From positions 235,508 to 299,507 of the forward strand of contig PUQB01000023.1 in assembly GCA_003024785.1 (NCBI GenBank): DNA of 64,000 nucleotides, given 5' to 3'. The position numbers and the translations under genes were made by a program. Shown piece after piece: positions 24,613 through 36,240 of the stretch. Position 1 is the first letter of the stretch, and every line of letters starts with the position of its first letter. A model generated the notes under the pieces. That model was not told the DNA's origin. It worked only from the letters and a program-made list of their open reading frames with translations, and made no database searches. Source of the DNA: Selaginella tamariscina (taxonomy: Eukaryota > Streptophyta > Lycopodiopsida > Selaginellales > Selaginellaceae).

Positions 24613-26431
24613 TGTCAGAGTTTTAACTCAAAGGGCCAACACGTGGCAACACGTGGCTGCCAGGTGGCCATTCAGCGTCATCACCATGTGTGAGCAACGC
24701 TAAGTTTCCCAAAACAACCCTAACGACCCCTAGGGTTAGACTTTAATGCCCAAGTGGACAGGAGACTTAGGATTTAGCCTAAGTCTCCCTAGAATGTCTG
24801 CCCCCAGAACCCTTGAGGGATAACCCTAGTTGACTTAGGGTTTAGCCTAAGTCTCCCTAGAGTGTCTACCCCCAAAACCCTTGAGGGATAACCCTAGTTG
24901 ACTTAGAACCTTGCCCTAGAAGACCTAGACATGCTCATGCCCTAACCCCCATCAAGAGACATGTGTTCCACACATACCCCCGTGACAGAGCTAAGGCATC
25001 GTCACTTACCCTTGAGGAATCACCCTTATTCGGGAGTACAACTCCTTTAGAGCGACGAGGGTACCCTAAACCACGACTTAAGAGTTTGAGTGGCCAAGTC
25101 ATACCATAGACCTAGGGTTAGTATTTAGTGAGGAACGAGTGTGCGTTGTAGGCGGACACGAGTGTTCTGTTAAGCAAACTCCCTAAGGCTAGGTTTGGGA
25201 TAACCCTAAGCACATGACCTTGCGAGTGCCTCATGAAAGGGCTCCTGCTAACACGCTTAGGTTGTTCAACCCTTGAATTCCAAGGAGAACACTCTCCTAG
25301 CCAAGTGTGTCAAAGCACACTTAATTATGAGACCTAACCTCCCTGAGCGGATGCCCAAGGTTTAGCACCCTAGTGTAAGCACAAGCATGCCTGTTTGCTA
25401 GAGTATCCAACCCCTTAACGACAAGCCCATGACATAACCCCAAAGGGCGTGCCTCGGGCGTTGTACCATGTGATGTTTAGCCCAGTGTCACATCTCCATG
25501 TGACACTACCTTCCATGATGTGGGCTATCATGCCATAGCCCTTAGATTCAAGAGTTGCACCAAGTACCACAAACGTGGTTCCTAAATGCCAACTCTAGAA
25601 CCCCTCAACGAACCCTCAGGAACCAGGTAACGTGAACCTGTCAAACAAGATCCCACGCCCATAGTTGGTCAAGGACACGGATGTGCCTTGCTTGGCCGTG
25701 AGTGCTACACCTAGCTTGACGTGGAGTAGGAGGCTGGAGACAAGTCTCAACCTCTGCCTCTTGGAACGTGCATTCCGACAAGACCTCCCAGGCATGGATT
25801 TGCCAACGTTAAGGGTAAGCTACCCCAAAGTGGGACGTACCCCTGCATCTGGAAGTTAGGGCGGCACAACAGAGGGTTGTACCTTAACGACACAAGCTGA
25901 AGCTTGCACTGGCAGAAGAGCAAAAACTCATTCATGAACCAGGAGCTCTCCTACATATACTTTACCTTATTTATGTGACGGAGCCCCCCCCCCTCTTTTC
26001 CTATATGTGTTAAGGGCTGGCACTGAATTTTAGCCCCTTAGACAATTAGCAATATGAGCTTATAACTCACCCTCACTCCTACTCCTAACCCTACCCAAGG
26101 GGGTGGGGTTTTAGGGCGTGGGTTAGGGCAACCCTAGGGTTAGGTCAACCCTAGGGGTGTTCCTAACCCTACTTAACACACCAAACTCATCTGCAAAGAC
26201 CAATCAGCCTATTTGGACGTCAAAATTGGGGGTGGGTTTCTAGAAGGTAAGTTTTAGCTTCGCTTAGAGTTTCCTGCAAATACCTAATGACACCGACCGG
26301 ACCATCACCAGATACCCAAGTGCACTAAGCGGGCCTGTTTCCTACTACATCTAGGGTCCATCAACATAATACAGTAGTAACAACAGTCAACGTCCAAAGT
26401 AAAGGGTCGAGTCATTGTAAAAACTATGACA
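24613..26431 (-). repeat. LTR-like repeat 2
   Basis: Begins TGTCAGAGTTTTAACTC and ends GTAAAAACTATGACA. It aligns with 20621-23380 except for the nested solo LTR. Small direct duplications occur inside (GTTGACTTAG-containing unit at about 24826-24905). It carries the words CCCACGCCC/AGGGGGTGGGG and a poly-C tract at 25984. Confidence 0.65.
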
Positions 26432-28210
26432 GCTCCTACTAACATGCTTAGGTTGTTCAACCCTTGGATTCCAAGGAGAACACTCCCCTAGCCAAGTGTG
26501 CTAAAGCACACCTAGTTACGAGACCTAACCTCCCTTGAGCGGATGCCCAAGGCTTAGCACCCTAGTGCAAGCATAAGCATGTCTATTTGCTAGAGTATCC
26601 AACCCCTTGGCGACAAGCCCATGACATAACCCCAAAAGGCGTGCCTTAGGCGTTGCACCTTGTGATGTTTAGCCCAGTGTCACATCTCCATGTGACACTG
26701 CCTTCCCCGATATGGGCTATCATGCCATAGCCCTTAGATTCAAGAGTTGCCCCTTAGTGAACCCTCAGGAACTGGTAATGTGAACCTGTCAAACAAGATC
26801 CCACACCCACAATTGGACAAGGACACGGATGTGCCTTGCTTGGCCATGAGTGCTACACCTAACTTGACATGGAGGAAGAGGCTGGAGACAAGCCTCAACC
26901 TCTGCCTTGCCAACATAGTACAGTAGGTAACAACAGTCAACGTCCAAGTAAAGAGGAGTCATAGAAAAACTATGACACACTCCCCGCCTTTGAAAATGTT
27001 CAACGTCCTCATTGACGTCCAACTCCAAGACTAGATAATGTTAGAAAAAACTATCCAAAACTAACATATCACTCTATGCGGAGTCAACCAAAAGTTCACA
27101 TAATTTTTATTACCCCCCTTGCATTACGCGAAACCAAGTACTTCAGAACCGTCATTCACTAAGTCGTAAACTTAGCTGCCGGAGGCACCACCTGCGACAT
27201 GAAGTCACTTGGAGACCTTTTGCCACGTCTGCAAAGTCTGTCACCTGACGCACACAACACAATGGTTAATTTCTTTTACTTAACTAGAATTTATATTGGA
27301 GGCCTTTAGTTAGTGTTGTTGCCAGCCCCTTGCTTAACAAGAAATAAAGACTTGCTTTATTCCTTAATATTAAATGTTGTTGACAACCTCTGTCATCTAA
27401 CACACAACAAGTACTTCTCAAATGCTTGACCAACACCTTCGCATTTCTTTTGATTTTTCAATAGTCCCACATCTCCACATCTTATGATATTATAGCTTAC
27501 ATCTCTGCATCCCTCGGTGCTTCTCATTACCCCTTTTTCATAAGGGTCTGCTACTATACCTATCTCTCATTAGTATATAGCTACGCTAGACTAAGTATGA
27601 GACTTTTATAGGAATCAAGCTCTTTTCCAATACAAGAGTACAATTCGTAAAAACCCTGTTCTTTGTGAACATGTCAATCTAGCCAGAGGCGATCACAGAG
27701 GCGCATGGCTTACACATGTATACACAAGGTCTTGCCAATCTACCAACTGCCATTCACTTGGTGTGTTATTAACATAAATTTATTCCCGATAGGAATCAAA
27801 TTCAGTCAAATCCGCGACCAAGTGTGATAGCCTTACCATTCGTCCTTCGCATTCATCTTTGTACTCTTTCATAACACTGACCATTTCAGGGACCAAATAA
27901 GCTAACTACCTTTCTTACAAACCAATGTGGGGACCAGGAAATTCAACTCATCTCTAGTGCCTCAATCGACCACCTTTAGATAACACGTCTTTTAATTGTC
28001 ACTCTCATTGTACTCATTCCCCAAAGAGCACAACATACTAGGTGCCATTTAATAATTCCTAACTCCTTATCGTACTAAGTTCAAAGTATTGAATTTTAGA
28101 ATTTATTTCCACGATAAGAGTCTCCCTGAACTCGTAACACTGCACGCCTCCATAACATTATATTGATTTCCAACTCCTAAATTGATTTCGTAAATGTTTC
28201 TCAACACTAT
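26432..28210 (-). repeat. Partial LTR plus second internal region
   Basis: 26432-26976 repeats part of the LTR (compare 25246 onward) with an internal deletion that joins TCTGCCTTGCC to AACATAGTACAGTAGG. 26977-28210 repeats the internal region 23381-24612. LTR and internal parts therefore alternate (LTR, internal, LTR, partial LTR, internal), a product of unequal recombination between copies. No complete gene. Confidence 0.6.
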
Positions 28211-28391
28211 ACCGAATATAGTATTTTCACTAATTGAAGCAACTAGTGTTTTGATAAACATCTTTTAAAACTAATTCTTATTCTATAATAGTCACAATAT
28301 CGATATTGATACTCTTGAATGGATAATGATCGTTTTAACGTTCCAATCCTAAGCTTATCAACTAGTTGTTATATTAGTGAATATAAACTTA
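28211..28391. other. Short AT-rich spacer
   Basis: Unique-looking sequence between the retrotransposon array and the left TIR. It contains TATTAGTGAATATAAACTTA just outside the TIR. No gene. Confidence 0.5.
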
Positions 28392-28392
28392 A

Positions 28393-28435
28393 TGCACGTT
28401 GTAACTAAAGTGGGCATGATACGTGAAAATGGGAA
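28393..28435 (+). repeat. Left terminal inverted repeat, copy A
   Basis: Starts TGCACGTTGTAACTAAAGTG. All 43 bases are the exact reverse complement of 43723-43765. Confidence 0.95.
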
Positions 28436-28865
28436 TATAAATAAATTACTAATTAATACTTAAGTTTTAATTATTAATTAATCATTTAATTAATATGTAA
28501 TTAAGCCTTAAATATTAATTAATTATTAATTAATCCTTCAATAACCTTACTTAGTAAGGAATATTCCTAAAATATCTTAGAATATTCATATATTCTAAAA
28601 ATAGTTTACAATAATGAAGAATACTATCAAACATAATTACAAATGAAATCTTTCTTATCAACATATTAATTTTTTATAAATACTTTCTTTCTATCATACA
28701 AAAGAAATCTTTTCATTTTGTCTAAATCATCACTCTCCGGATTAATCAAATCATTTGGTCAATATCTTGATGTTGTTGCCACCACTTAACACTCTCACGA
28801 ATGCAATTGGGAGTTGCCATCCTTGTTAATACATAAGATGTGATAAGAGAAGGTCTGCATAAAGG

Positions 28866-29837
28866 CTCATCTAAAACTGACGTTCCTTAAGAATAATATA
28901 TAAAGCGCCCGGTTGCTATCCTTCATTTTATAAAATTCAATATCACGAGAAAGAAAAGCTTCAGGAAATGTATGATACGGTGGATACTGCTCACAAAAAT
29001 TTTCGAGATTCTTCTTTCTGAGGCACGTATCCAAGTAGTTCACTAGCTCATCATGATATCGGTATCAGAATATGGATCGAAAGTGATTGGATGAATACAA
29101 GCAATGTTTTGGTTGAGCATAGCCTTCTGAGGAGAGTCGTCTACTACTAGATATGTGCATTCTTCGTTATCCTTAAGCGACTGATCTCCCCATGAGTCCC
29201 AATTATTCTTTCATTCTTGAAGAAGTATGGCTTGCTTTCCTTTCTTATATTGTGAAATTCGAGAGGTTTATGACACATTCGCTGGTCAAAAATCCAATCT
29301 TTACGAATCACCTCTTCTGCAACACTACAATGTTTCTTAAGTAAATTCAACAGCGGTGTTAAGTTATGAATCTGCATGCATGACCAAATCCCCACAAGCG
29401 CACCCATCTCCTTAAGCTTTTGAAAGAGACGATCCAACCCTGGACGAAAAATAATATCATATCGAAATTTACCATGACAAGGAATGAAATCTCCTTGTTT
29501 GATTTTTCTATCCTCGGGCCTTTGTCGATGAAGCAGAACACCATTGACATCCAACAACACAATATGGCCATGAGTAACATGAGATAGCGTTGCCTCTTGA
29601 ATACTTTGCAAATCACTTGTTTGCTCCCTTTCACATTTATCCGTTGCCACTATTCGTTGCCTATCCCTTCATCATTTAATTGTACATCATCCTTACAAGA
29701 TTCAGATATTGCATGCGCTGAAGAAATTGATTTCGGAACTGAAGCCAATAAAAATGATGATGAAAAACTGAAGTGGCCCCCATGGTAACGATGTTTTGAG
29801 CTGCATTATTATCCATTTCCTGCATGAACTCTGTCAT
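28866..29837 (-). pseudogene. FCP1/CTD-phosphatase-like HAD protein (frameshifted)
   Basis: A reading from MTEFMQEMDNNAAQNIV (start at 29837) runs to a TGA at 28866-28868, about 320 codons with at least two frame changes. HAD motif I is LLDVNGVLLHRQRPEDR, with the nucleophile Asp at 29549-29551 and Asn where CTD phosphatases usually have the second Asp. It is followed by YDIIFRPGLDRLFQKL, and ALVGIWSCM as motif II. After a frame change near 29190 comes WGDQSLKDNEECTYLVVDDS, with the motif IV aspartates at 29136-29141. The C-terminal part reads LVNYLDTCLRKKNLENFCEQ. Active relatives dephosphorylate phosphoserine on the RNA polymerase II tail. The DxN change, also found in plant FCP1-like proteins, makes catalysis uncertain. 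A possible upstream exon (29886-29931, CNEIIENMDFQHCHE) follows a TTTTGCAG acceptor. At least four copies exist in the window. Confidence 0.7.
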
Positions 29838-30120
29838 TCTGACATGTGGCACAAGAAATTGTCGCCAAACCCCTCTCTTACCTCATGGCAATGCTGAAAA
29901 TCCATGTTCTCAATTATTTCATTACATCTGCAAAATGATAATTAGCTGACCTTAAAATTATCAAGGTATATTATTTACCTTGTTAATGTGTGACCCATGT
30001 TTGAACTAAAAGCTTCATTAATCCTTGAGAATTTATTTTCTGTACAAATATAAAAGAAATATACAAAAATGCCTTATGTTACACTCATTTACAACTATTC
30101 ATCACTCTATCAATTCATTA

Positions 30121-33100
30121 TCAATTCTTCTTCGCTATTACCTTCTGATGAGGCGAAGAAGGTCTAAGCCGCTTGTGAGATGGTTCAAGATCTTCTGCAT
30201 CTTCTATTGATGTTTCCATGGGTCCTGGAGTGTGCGAATGTTCTGTACTCCTCGAGATAACTTCCGGTCTAATATCTGATTGAAGTTCGTTCTCAGACTC
30301 CGAGATTGAACCAGATTCACCTTCAGAGCTATCGCACTTATCTGGAGGGAACTTTCTCAAATACGCCTTTATGGATTCGTTGGGGTACTCAGTTGAGACC
30401 CAATCTATCCACTTGTTCAGGTCCTCAACCATGGTCTTATCCTTTCAACGGCAAACACACATGTATGCCGAAGGTAACACTCCTTCAAGACGGACCCCCT
30501 AGTGCAGTAGTCAAAAACCCACGCATCACTGTGAGGACCCCTGATCAAGTTGACGATGCTCCGTGCCGCTTGACTTGTAATGTTTGGATAACGTACATTG
30601 CCGAATACGTCACTCATACCTATCGGTGTATCGGATGGAGGTTCAGGGCCGTTGGAGTGCAAACAGATGCCTGGCCAGTCATTTGGAAGCTTGAAATTGT
30701 TTGGCGCATTCCTAACAACCAAGTGAACAACAGTATCAATGCACTTGGGATTAGCATCGTTCATATAAAATCCTGTCCAACGATGTCTATTCTTCTTGGC
30801 GAAGGCGAAGGCAAAAGTATCGGTGACATGAGCAAGAATCAAGAAATAAATACCTGAAAAAGTAGGTATCAGTGAAGAGCGCAAGCATGAATTCAATAAT
30901 AAATACCTTCTATGTATATGCTTGCACGGCTAAGTTTCTCCACCAGATCCTCTAGTGCCCTATCTGTCGAAAGATTTTTTGACACCCGCCGATCCATCAC
31001 GAACAATTGAAACGGTTTCCTACAAGCAGTGATGTTACCCCATAAAGTCTCCGAATCTAACAACAAACATCTGTAGGGCTTGTCGTGATTCGTAGCATCC
31101 TCCTTTATAAGGTTCAATTCGGTTCTCCGCTGCTGAAGGACTGCCATAAGAGAAGGCGTCATCCCAATGTTCTCCTTTTTGGCGTTGGCGTGCAATAGAT
31201 TCTTGCCTAGATCTTCCGATTGGTTCACCCATTCGACAAGCATATCATCGTTCGTCACATGCAAATATTTGCTGACCTCTTCATATGTTGAAGTCGAGGT
31301 CCAACCCAGTTTGTGGCAGTGTATTCCCAACCACTCCTTGAAATGCCTGACCGTCTTCAACTCCATTGCCTTGAGATGAAAAGGAGAGGTTGGGCTGCTG
31401 TTATTAATTTGTAGTTTGCCATCGATCACCAAATCAGCCAAGACTTCCATCTCCTCCATCGTTGTTCCATTTAAAGGCTTCAACCATGTGAGCTTGAAAT
31501 CGTTGTCTACATCCTTTGTAGATTGAACAGACTTAGCCTTCGGCGTCTTACTGGGTTTCTTTGCAGACTTTTCTGAGGGCTCCCCTTCACTTGTCTGCTT
31601 CTTCTTCAGTGTTCCTTTTGAAAAGGATTCCATAATCCCCAACCATTTGGCAAAGATCCTATCTTCGGGGCAAGAAATCAACATCATCAGAAATGATGTT
31701 TCCTTCCCGCCCACCTGGGCAAAATCAACTGCTGCAATTTCTTCAACTCTCTGAGGAAAAAGACAGATTAATATACCGGCGAGATAAATCCCGCCCAAAC
31801 AATTTGCTTACCCGGTATTCCGCAGATTGTGTATTCCCTGCGGTAGCTCTTTGTGGTCGCTGAAGAGATTCCCACACGGCTCGCGTGTGTTTAAACTTCT
31901 CCCATATTTTGCTGTTGTAGTGGTTGGTGTCGGCAGCGTCCCATTCCGCCGATAACTTATGGTACTGCTCGATTGTGAGATTCGGCTTAGCTAAAAACGC
32001 CGATCTTTTTGTCAGCTTCTCACGGGTATGCTCGGAAAGTTTTGTTGCCATCGTTCCTTTGTTGTGTTCATCGAGAAGTCGTTGGGCTGCCGTTATTGTG
32101 TGCTGGCCACTAATGATGTAGTACTTGATAGATTTTATTCTCCGTCTGAATCTTCATGAGTTGTTCTGGTGTTGTGATCCAGACTTTGTCAGCACCCTTC
32201 CTTCTTTCATAGTATGGACACAAAACAGCATTATGTGGAACGGTATAAGAATTGTCGTCCTTCATCTTCTCCATGAGCTCAGCTACACGTTCCTGGTTGA
32301 GTGGCCTGTAATTGAAGTTTGGGTTGACGCTGCAATATTTAACCCTACAAGGATAAATCTTATCATCCAACATCATTTCCTTGTGACTTATTGCAGCATG
32401 AGATGCCACAGGTGCAGCTGACAAAACGATTGATGATTTTTCTTTTGCGATCCGAATCAACATGTGTGATCCCCGACTGCAGCTGTTCTAGTGTTCTCGG
32501 CACACTCTTCCAGCTCCCGAAGCTTCCTAAGCAAATTGAACGTGATCTGTAGAGAACCTGAGACCGAGCCACCTCTCAATCCCTTATGATGTCGCTGTGT
32601 TCTTCTTCAATGTGAAGAGGGAAGATTGCTCCACTTGCTGATTTTCTGTATTGTGAAGCAATATCTCCTGACAATACACCTACTCGATGAGTCTGAAGAT
32701 CTTCGAAGTAGACATCCAGATGGATCCCCTCCATAGATGGGCTTTCGTTGAGTTGAAGAAGAACTCCAAGGTCAACATCATTAGTGAACACGTGAACGTC
32801 ATTATCCACAAGTCGACAAAACCACCCGAGATTAATGTTGTAACTGACGACCTCTGGATCCGAGAACGTGACATTGGATGGAACAAGGCATATCTGTCGA
32901 GCATCGTCCAATCTGGGTTCGCAGCCTGCTTTCGGGTGCTTGACTAGCGAATCTACTTTCCATTGTTTTGCTTGTCCATGAGATGTGACAGAGGTTAATT
33001 TGACAGCAACCATGGTTGCTCCAATGCGCTTCCCATTTATCTTAAAATATGGCCAAGTTGATTCCAGAATCCCCCTGCCCATCTCTTCTCCTGCTCTTGT

Positions 33101-33248
33101 CTTTAATGTCACCTCAATTCCACATCTGAATACAAAAATGATTAGTTCAAGTATCCGAGTATAACAGATTTTATTTTAATTCTTACCCAGAATTTGACGA
33201 CGACTCCATACTAATGACTCGATCTCCTTGTTTGATCAAATCGTCCTT
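30121..33248 (-). pseudogene. ParB-like / DNA-methyltransferase-like fusion, 4 or more exons
   Basis: Exons with GT-AG introns: 33248-33187, 33125-31812, 31750-30907 and 30853-30121. The introns are 53-61 bp. The N-terminal region (33125-32580) holds a GRGI motif. The ParB/sulfiredoxin-like part (32463-32040) has KIYPCRVKYCSVNPNFNYRP, NQERVAELMEKM and, one frame over, ISGQHTITAAQRLL, which fits the ParB GEHRxxA signature. A lysine-rich linker lies near 31600. The C-terminal part carries SDAWVFDYCTRGSVLKEC followed by CVFAVE, resembling motif I (DxFxGxG) of N4/N6 DNA methylases, where motif I follows motif IV. The expected DPPY motif is not clear; the nearest match is FVMDRRV near 30990. Single-base frame changes occur near 32580, 32455, 32125 and 30440. 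The copy at 56590 keeps the missing A at the last site. ParB-methylase fusions are known in phages and bacteria. The tail is acidic and serine-rich. Confidence 0.55.
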
Positions 33249-33589
33249 CTGCAAAATAATACACTATAAATATAAATTATATAAAAACGCACACACACTT
33301 GTATAAACCCGAATATACAAAAATAATACACAGAGAGAAGTAGACGTAATTAACTGTCCGAAGCTCACATTTGTGTTAGTGCAAAGAAAGATAACATAGT
33401 CGTCATTAAAACTGTCCGAGCTCACATTTGTGGTGGTTTACAAGATGTTATCTCTTTTACTAAAAAATGTGAGAGAGCTCTGGACAGTTTTACATAGATT
33501 CCTAGCTTTTACTCGTATTATAAGAGATGATAAAAGTAAATAAAATGAGATATGCAACTTATATATACTAATACACATATATATTCACA
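33249..33589 (-). promoter_or_regulatory. Putative 5' region of the ParB/methylase-like gene
   Basis: An AT-rich spacer between the first recognised exon (acceptor TTTTGCAG at 33249) and the palindrome array. It holds a near-duplicated AACTGTCCGA(G)AGCTCACATTTGTG pair at about 33352 and 33411. An upstream leader exon must lie here or in the array, but I cannot place it or a TATA box. Confidence 0.4.
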
Positions 33590-35125
33590 TGGAATTAATC
33601 TCGCCACCCCTTCAATGCCTCCTGAAAGAGTGGGCGGGATTAATCTCGCCACCTTTCTGGAGGCCTTGAACGGGAGTGCGGAATTAATCTTGCCACCCTT
33701 CTCGGTCTCAGAGAGAACTGGGCAGGATTTATTTCTCACACCCCTTCAGTGACTCCAGAAAGGAGGCGGGATTAATCTCGCCCACCATGTAAGGATGGTT
33801 AAATGAATCTCGCCACCCTTCCCAGTCTCCATTGGTATGTTGTAAACCTTCTACGTCTTAGACAGAAACGTTTGGGATTGGTCCAACTCACCAATGGAGG
33901 AAAAAGGGAAGGGTGGCGAGATTCATTTCTCCAACAGGCATTGAAGACTCGGCGGGATTAATCCCGCCGCCCAGGGCCTTCACTCGATCCCTATGCGGCG
34001 GGATTAATCCCGCCGGACGCCAATTCCTGCGGAATCGGGCGGGATTAATTCCGACGCCTAGGCACTTCAGGCAGGCCAATGGCGGCGGGATAAATCCCGC
34101 CCGATTTCGAGCAGGGCATTGGCGTCTGCGGGATTAATCCCGCCTCCCAGGCCCTTCACTCGGGCCTTAGTCGGCGGGATTAATCCCGCCGAACGCCAAT
34201 GCCCTGTGCGAAATCTTGCGGGATTAATCCCGCCGCCTAGGCCCTTCAGGCAGGCCAATGGCGGCGGGATAAATCCCGCCCGATTCCGCGCAGGGAATGC
34301 GTACGCGGCGGGATTAATCCCGCCCACCATGTAAGGGATGGTGAAATTAATCCCACCACCCTTCTGGTTCCCTCCATTGGTATTTTGTAAACCTTCTCCG
34401 TCTCAGACAGAGTTAGTCGGGATTGATTCAACATACCAATGGGGTAATGAAGGTTCGGAGATTAATCTCGCCACCGGGTAATGAAGGTTCGGAGGCTAAT
34501 CCCGCCGCCCTCTCGTAAATCATGCGCTCACACATATATATTGGCTGCGGCATTTTTGAACAGGGATGGGTGGGGGCGGGATTAATCCCGCCGCCCAGGG
34601 AATTCACGCAGGACATGAACGGCGGGATTAATCCCGCCGCCCTCCGCGAAGGGCATGAGCGTGGGGCCGGATTAATCCCGGCGTTCATGTCCTGCGTGAA
34701 TTCCCTGGGCGGCGGGATTAATCCCGCCGCTCTACGACAAACCGAAGAGCGGCGGATTAATCCTGCCGCCCATTCCCTGTAAATGCCCTGCGCGGAATCC
34801 GGCGGGATTAATCCCGCCCATTAGAACCTTCACACAGGCCATTGCCGGCGAGATAAATCCCGCCGCATTCCGCGCAGGGCATGGATGAGCGGCGGGATTA
34901 ATCCCGCCGCCGAGGCCCCTCACGCAGGCTATGGGCGGCGGGATTAATCCCGCCGCTCTTCGGTTTGTCGTAGAGCGGCGGGATTAATCCCGCCGCCCAT
35001 AGCCTGCGTGAAGGGCCTCGGCGGCGGGATTAATCCCGCCGCTCACCCATGCCTGAAGGGCCTCGGCGGCGGGATTAATCCCGCCGCCATGGCCCCAACT
35101 ATATAGCGGCGGGATTAATCCCGCC
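33590..35125. repeat. Palindrome array 1 (GGCGGGATTAATCCCGCC)
   Basis: At least 22 copies of the 18-bp perfect palindrome or close variants, GC-rich and CpG-rich in AT-rich DNA. The first part (33590-33940) is degenerate. From 33951 the starts fall at 33951, 33997, 34038, 34084, 34127, 34173, 34217 and 34262, a period of 41-46 bp. Variants include a central ATAAAT. The spacers are also reused: 34594-34620 is the exact reverse complement of 34683-34709; 34731-34750 of 34957-34976; and 34921-34957 of 34974-35010, the last pair able to fold into a long hairpin. Apparent open frames with GGINPA and AGLIPP peptides are translations of the palindrome in two frames. The array lies just upstream of the minus-strand ParB/methylase-like gene. 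Confidence 0.95.
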
Positions 35126-35909
35126 GCTCGAGGGGCTTAGCGAGATAAAAACACACACATATATATGTGTGTGTGTGTATATATATGTATGTATGTATGT
35201 ATGTATAGGAGTGTACGTGTGTGTGCAAGAGATAGATAAATAAATAAACTTATACAGTACTGGTACACCTAATATATGTGTGTACATAGGTATATATATG
35301 TGTGTATATGTATATCGTGTGTATGCGTGTGAGCGAAACAAATAAAATCATACAGATAAACAAACACACACACACACATATATATACACAGGAGTGTGCG
35401 TGTGTGTGCAAAGATAAAACTAATAAATAAAATTATACAGATAAACACACATATATATGTGTGTATATAGATATATAATCTATAGAGAAAGAGAGAGAGT
35501 CTGTGAATATATAAGCATATATAAAACTAGTGTTGTATGTATGTATATATGGTATTATATAGGTATATATATGTATAGTGTATGCGTGTGTGAGCGAAAC
35601 AAATAAAATCATACAGATAAACAAACACACACACACACATATACATACACAGGAGTGTGCGTGTGTGTGCGAGAGATAAAACTAATAAATAAATAAAATT
35701 ATACAGATAAACACACACATATATATATGTGTGTATATTATGAATATATAAGCATATATATAAACTAGTGTTGTATACTATTTGTTAATATGCATTGATT
35801 ATATATATATATATATATATCTGTGTGTGTGTGTGTGTGTGTAAAGCAGTGCGCGTGTGTGTGGGAGAGATAGATCAATAAAAAAAAATTTACAGATACT
35901 GGTACACAT

Positions 35910-35940
<31 letters not shown>

Positions 35941-36200
35941 ATGTGTGTGTGTGTGTGTGTGTGTTGTGTGTGTGTGTAAAGCAAGATCAATAAAAAAAAT
36001 TTACAGATACTGGTACACATAATATATGTATGTATATATGTATATAGGTATATATATATATATGTATATGTATATCGTGTGTATGCGTGTGTGAGCGAAA
36101 CAAATAAATCATACAGACACATATACATACACAGGAGTGTGCGTGTGTGTGCGAGAGATAAAACTAAGAAAAAAAATTATACGCACACTCCTATACATAT

Positions 36201-36231
<31 letters not shown>

Positions 36232-36240
36232 GATCTCACC
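35126..36240. repeat. GT/TA-rich minisatellite block
   Basis: Tandem copies of a roughly 200-bp unit. Landmarks are CAGGAGTGTGCGTGTGTGTG, GAGATAAAACTAATAAATAA, ATACAGATAAACACACACAT and GCGTGTGAGCGAAACAAATA. They recur near 35210, 35390, 35590, 35650, 36080 and 36130. The unit is interspersed with (TG)n, (TA)n and (CATA)n runs. The frames through it are repeat artefacts. Confidence 0.85.

Noticed and set aside
32687..32947. Plus-strand frames over the ParB/methylase-like gene
   Set aside because: Shadows of the minus-strand exons, which have splice sites and domain motifs.
33888..34923. Open frames on both strands with repeated GGINPA / AGLIPP peptides
   Set aside because: The palindrome has no stop in two frames on either strand, so open frames arise automatically. 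Peptides follow the DNA repeat, not protein selection.
33590..35125. CRISPR array, suggested by regular short palindromic repeats and spacers
   Set aside because: The setting is eukaryotic and transposon-borne, the spacers are not unique but reused and inverted, there are no cas genes, and the repeat is a full palindrome.
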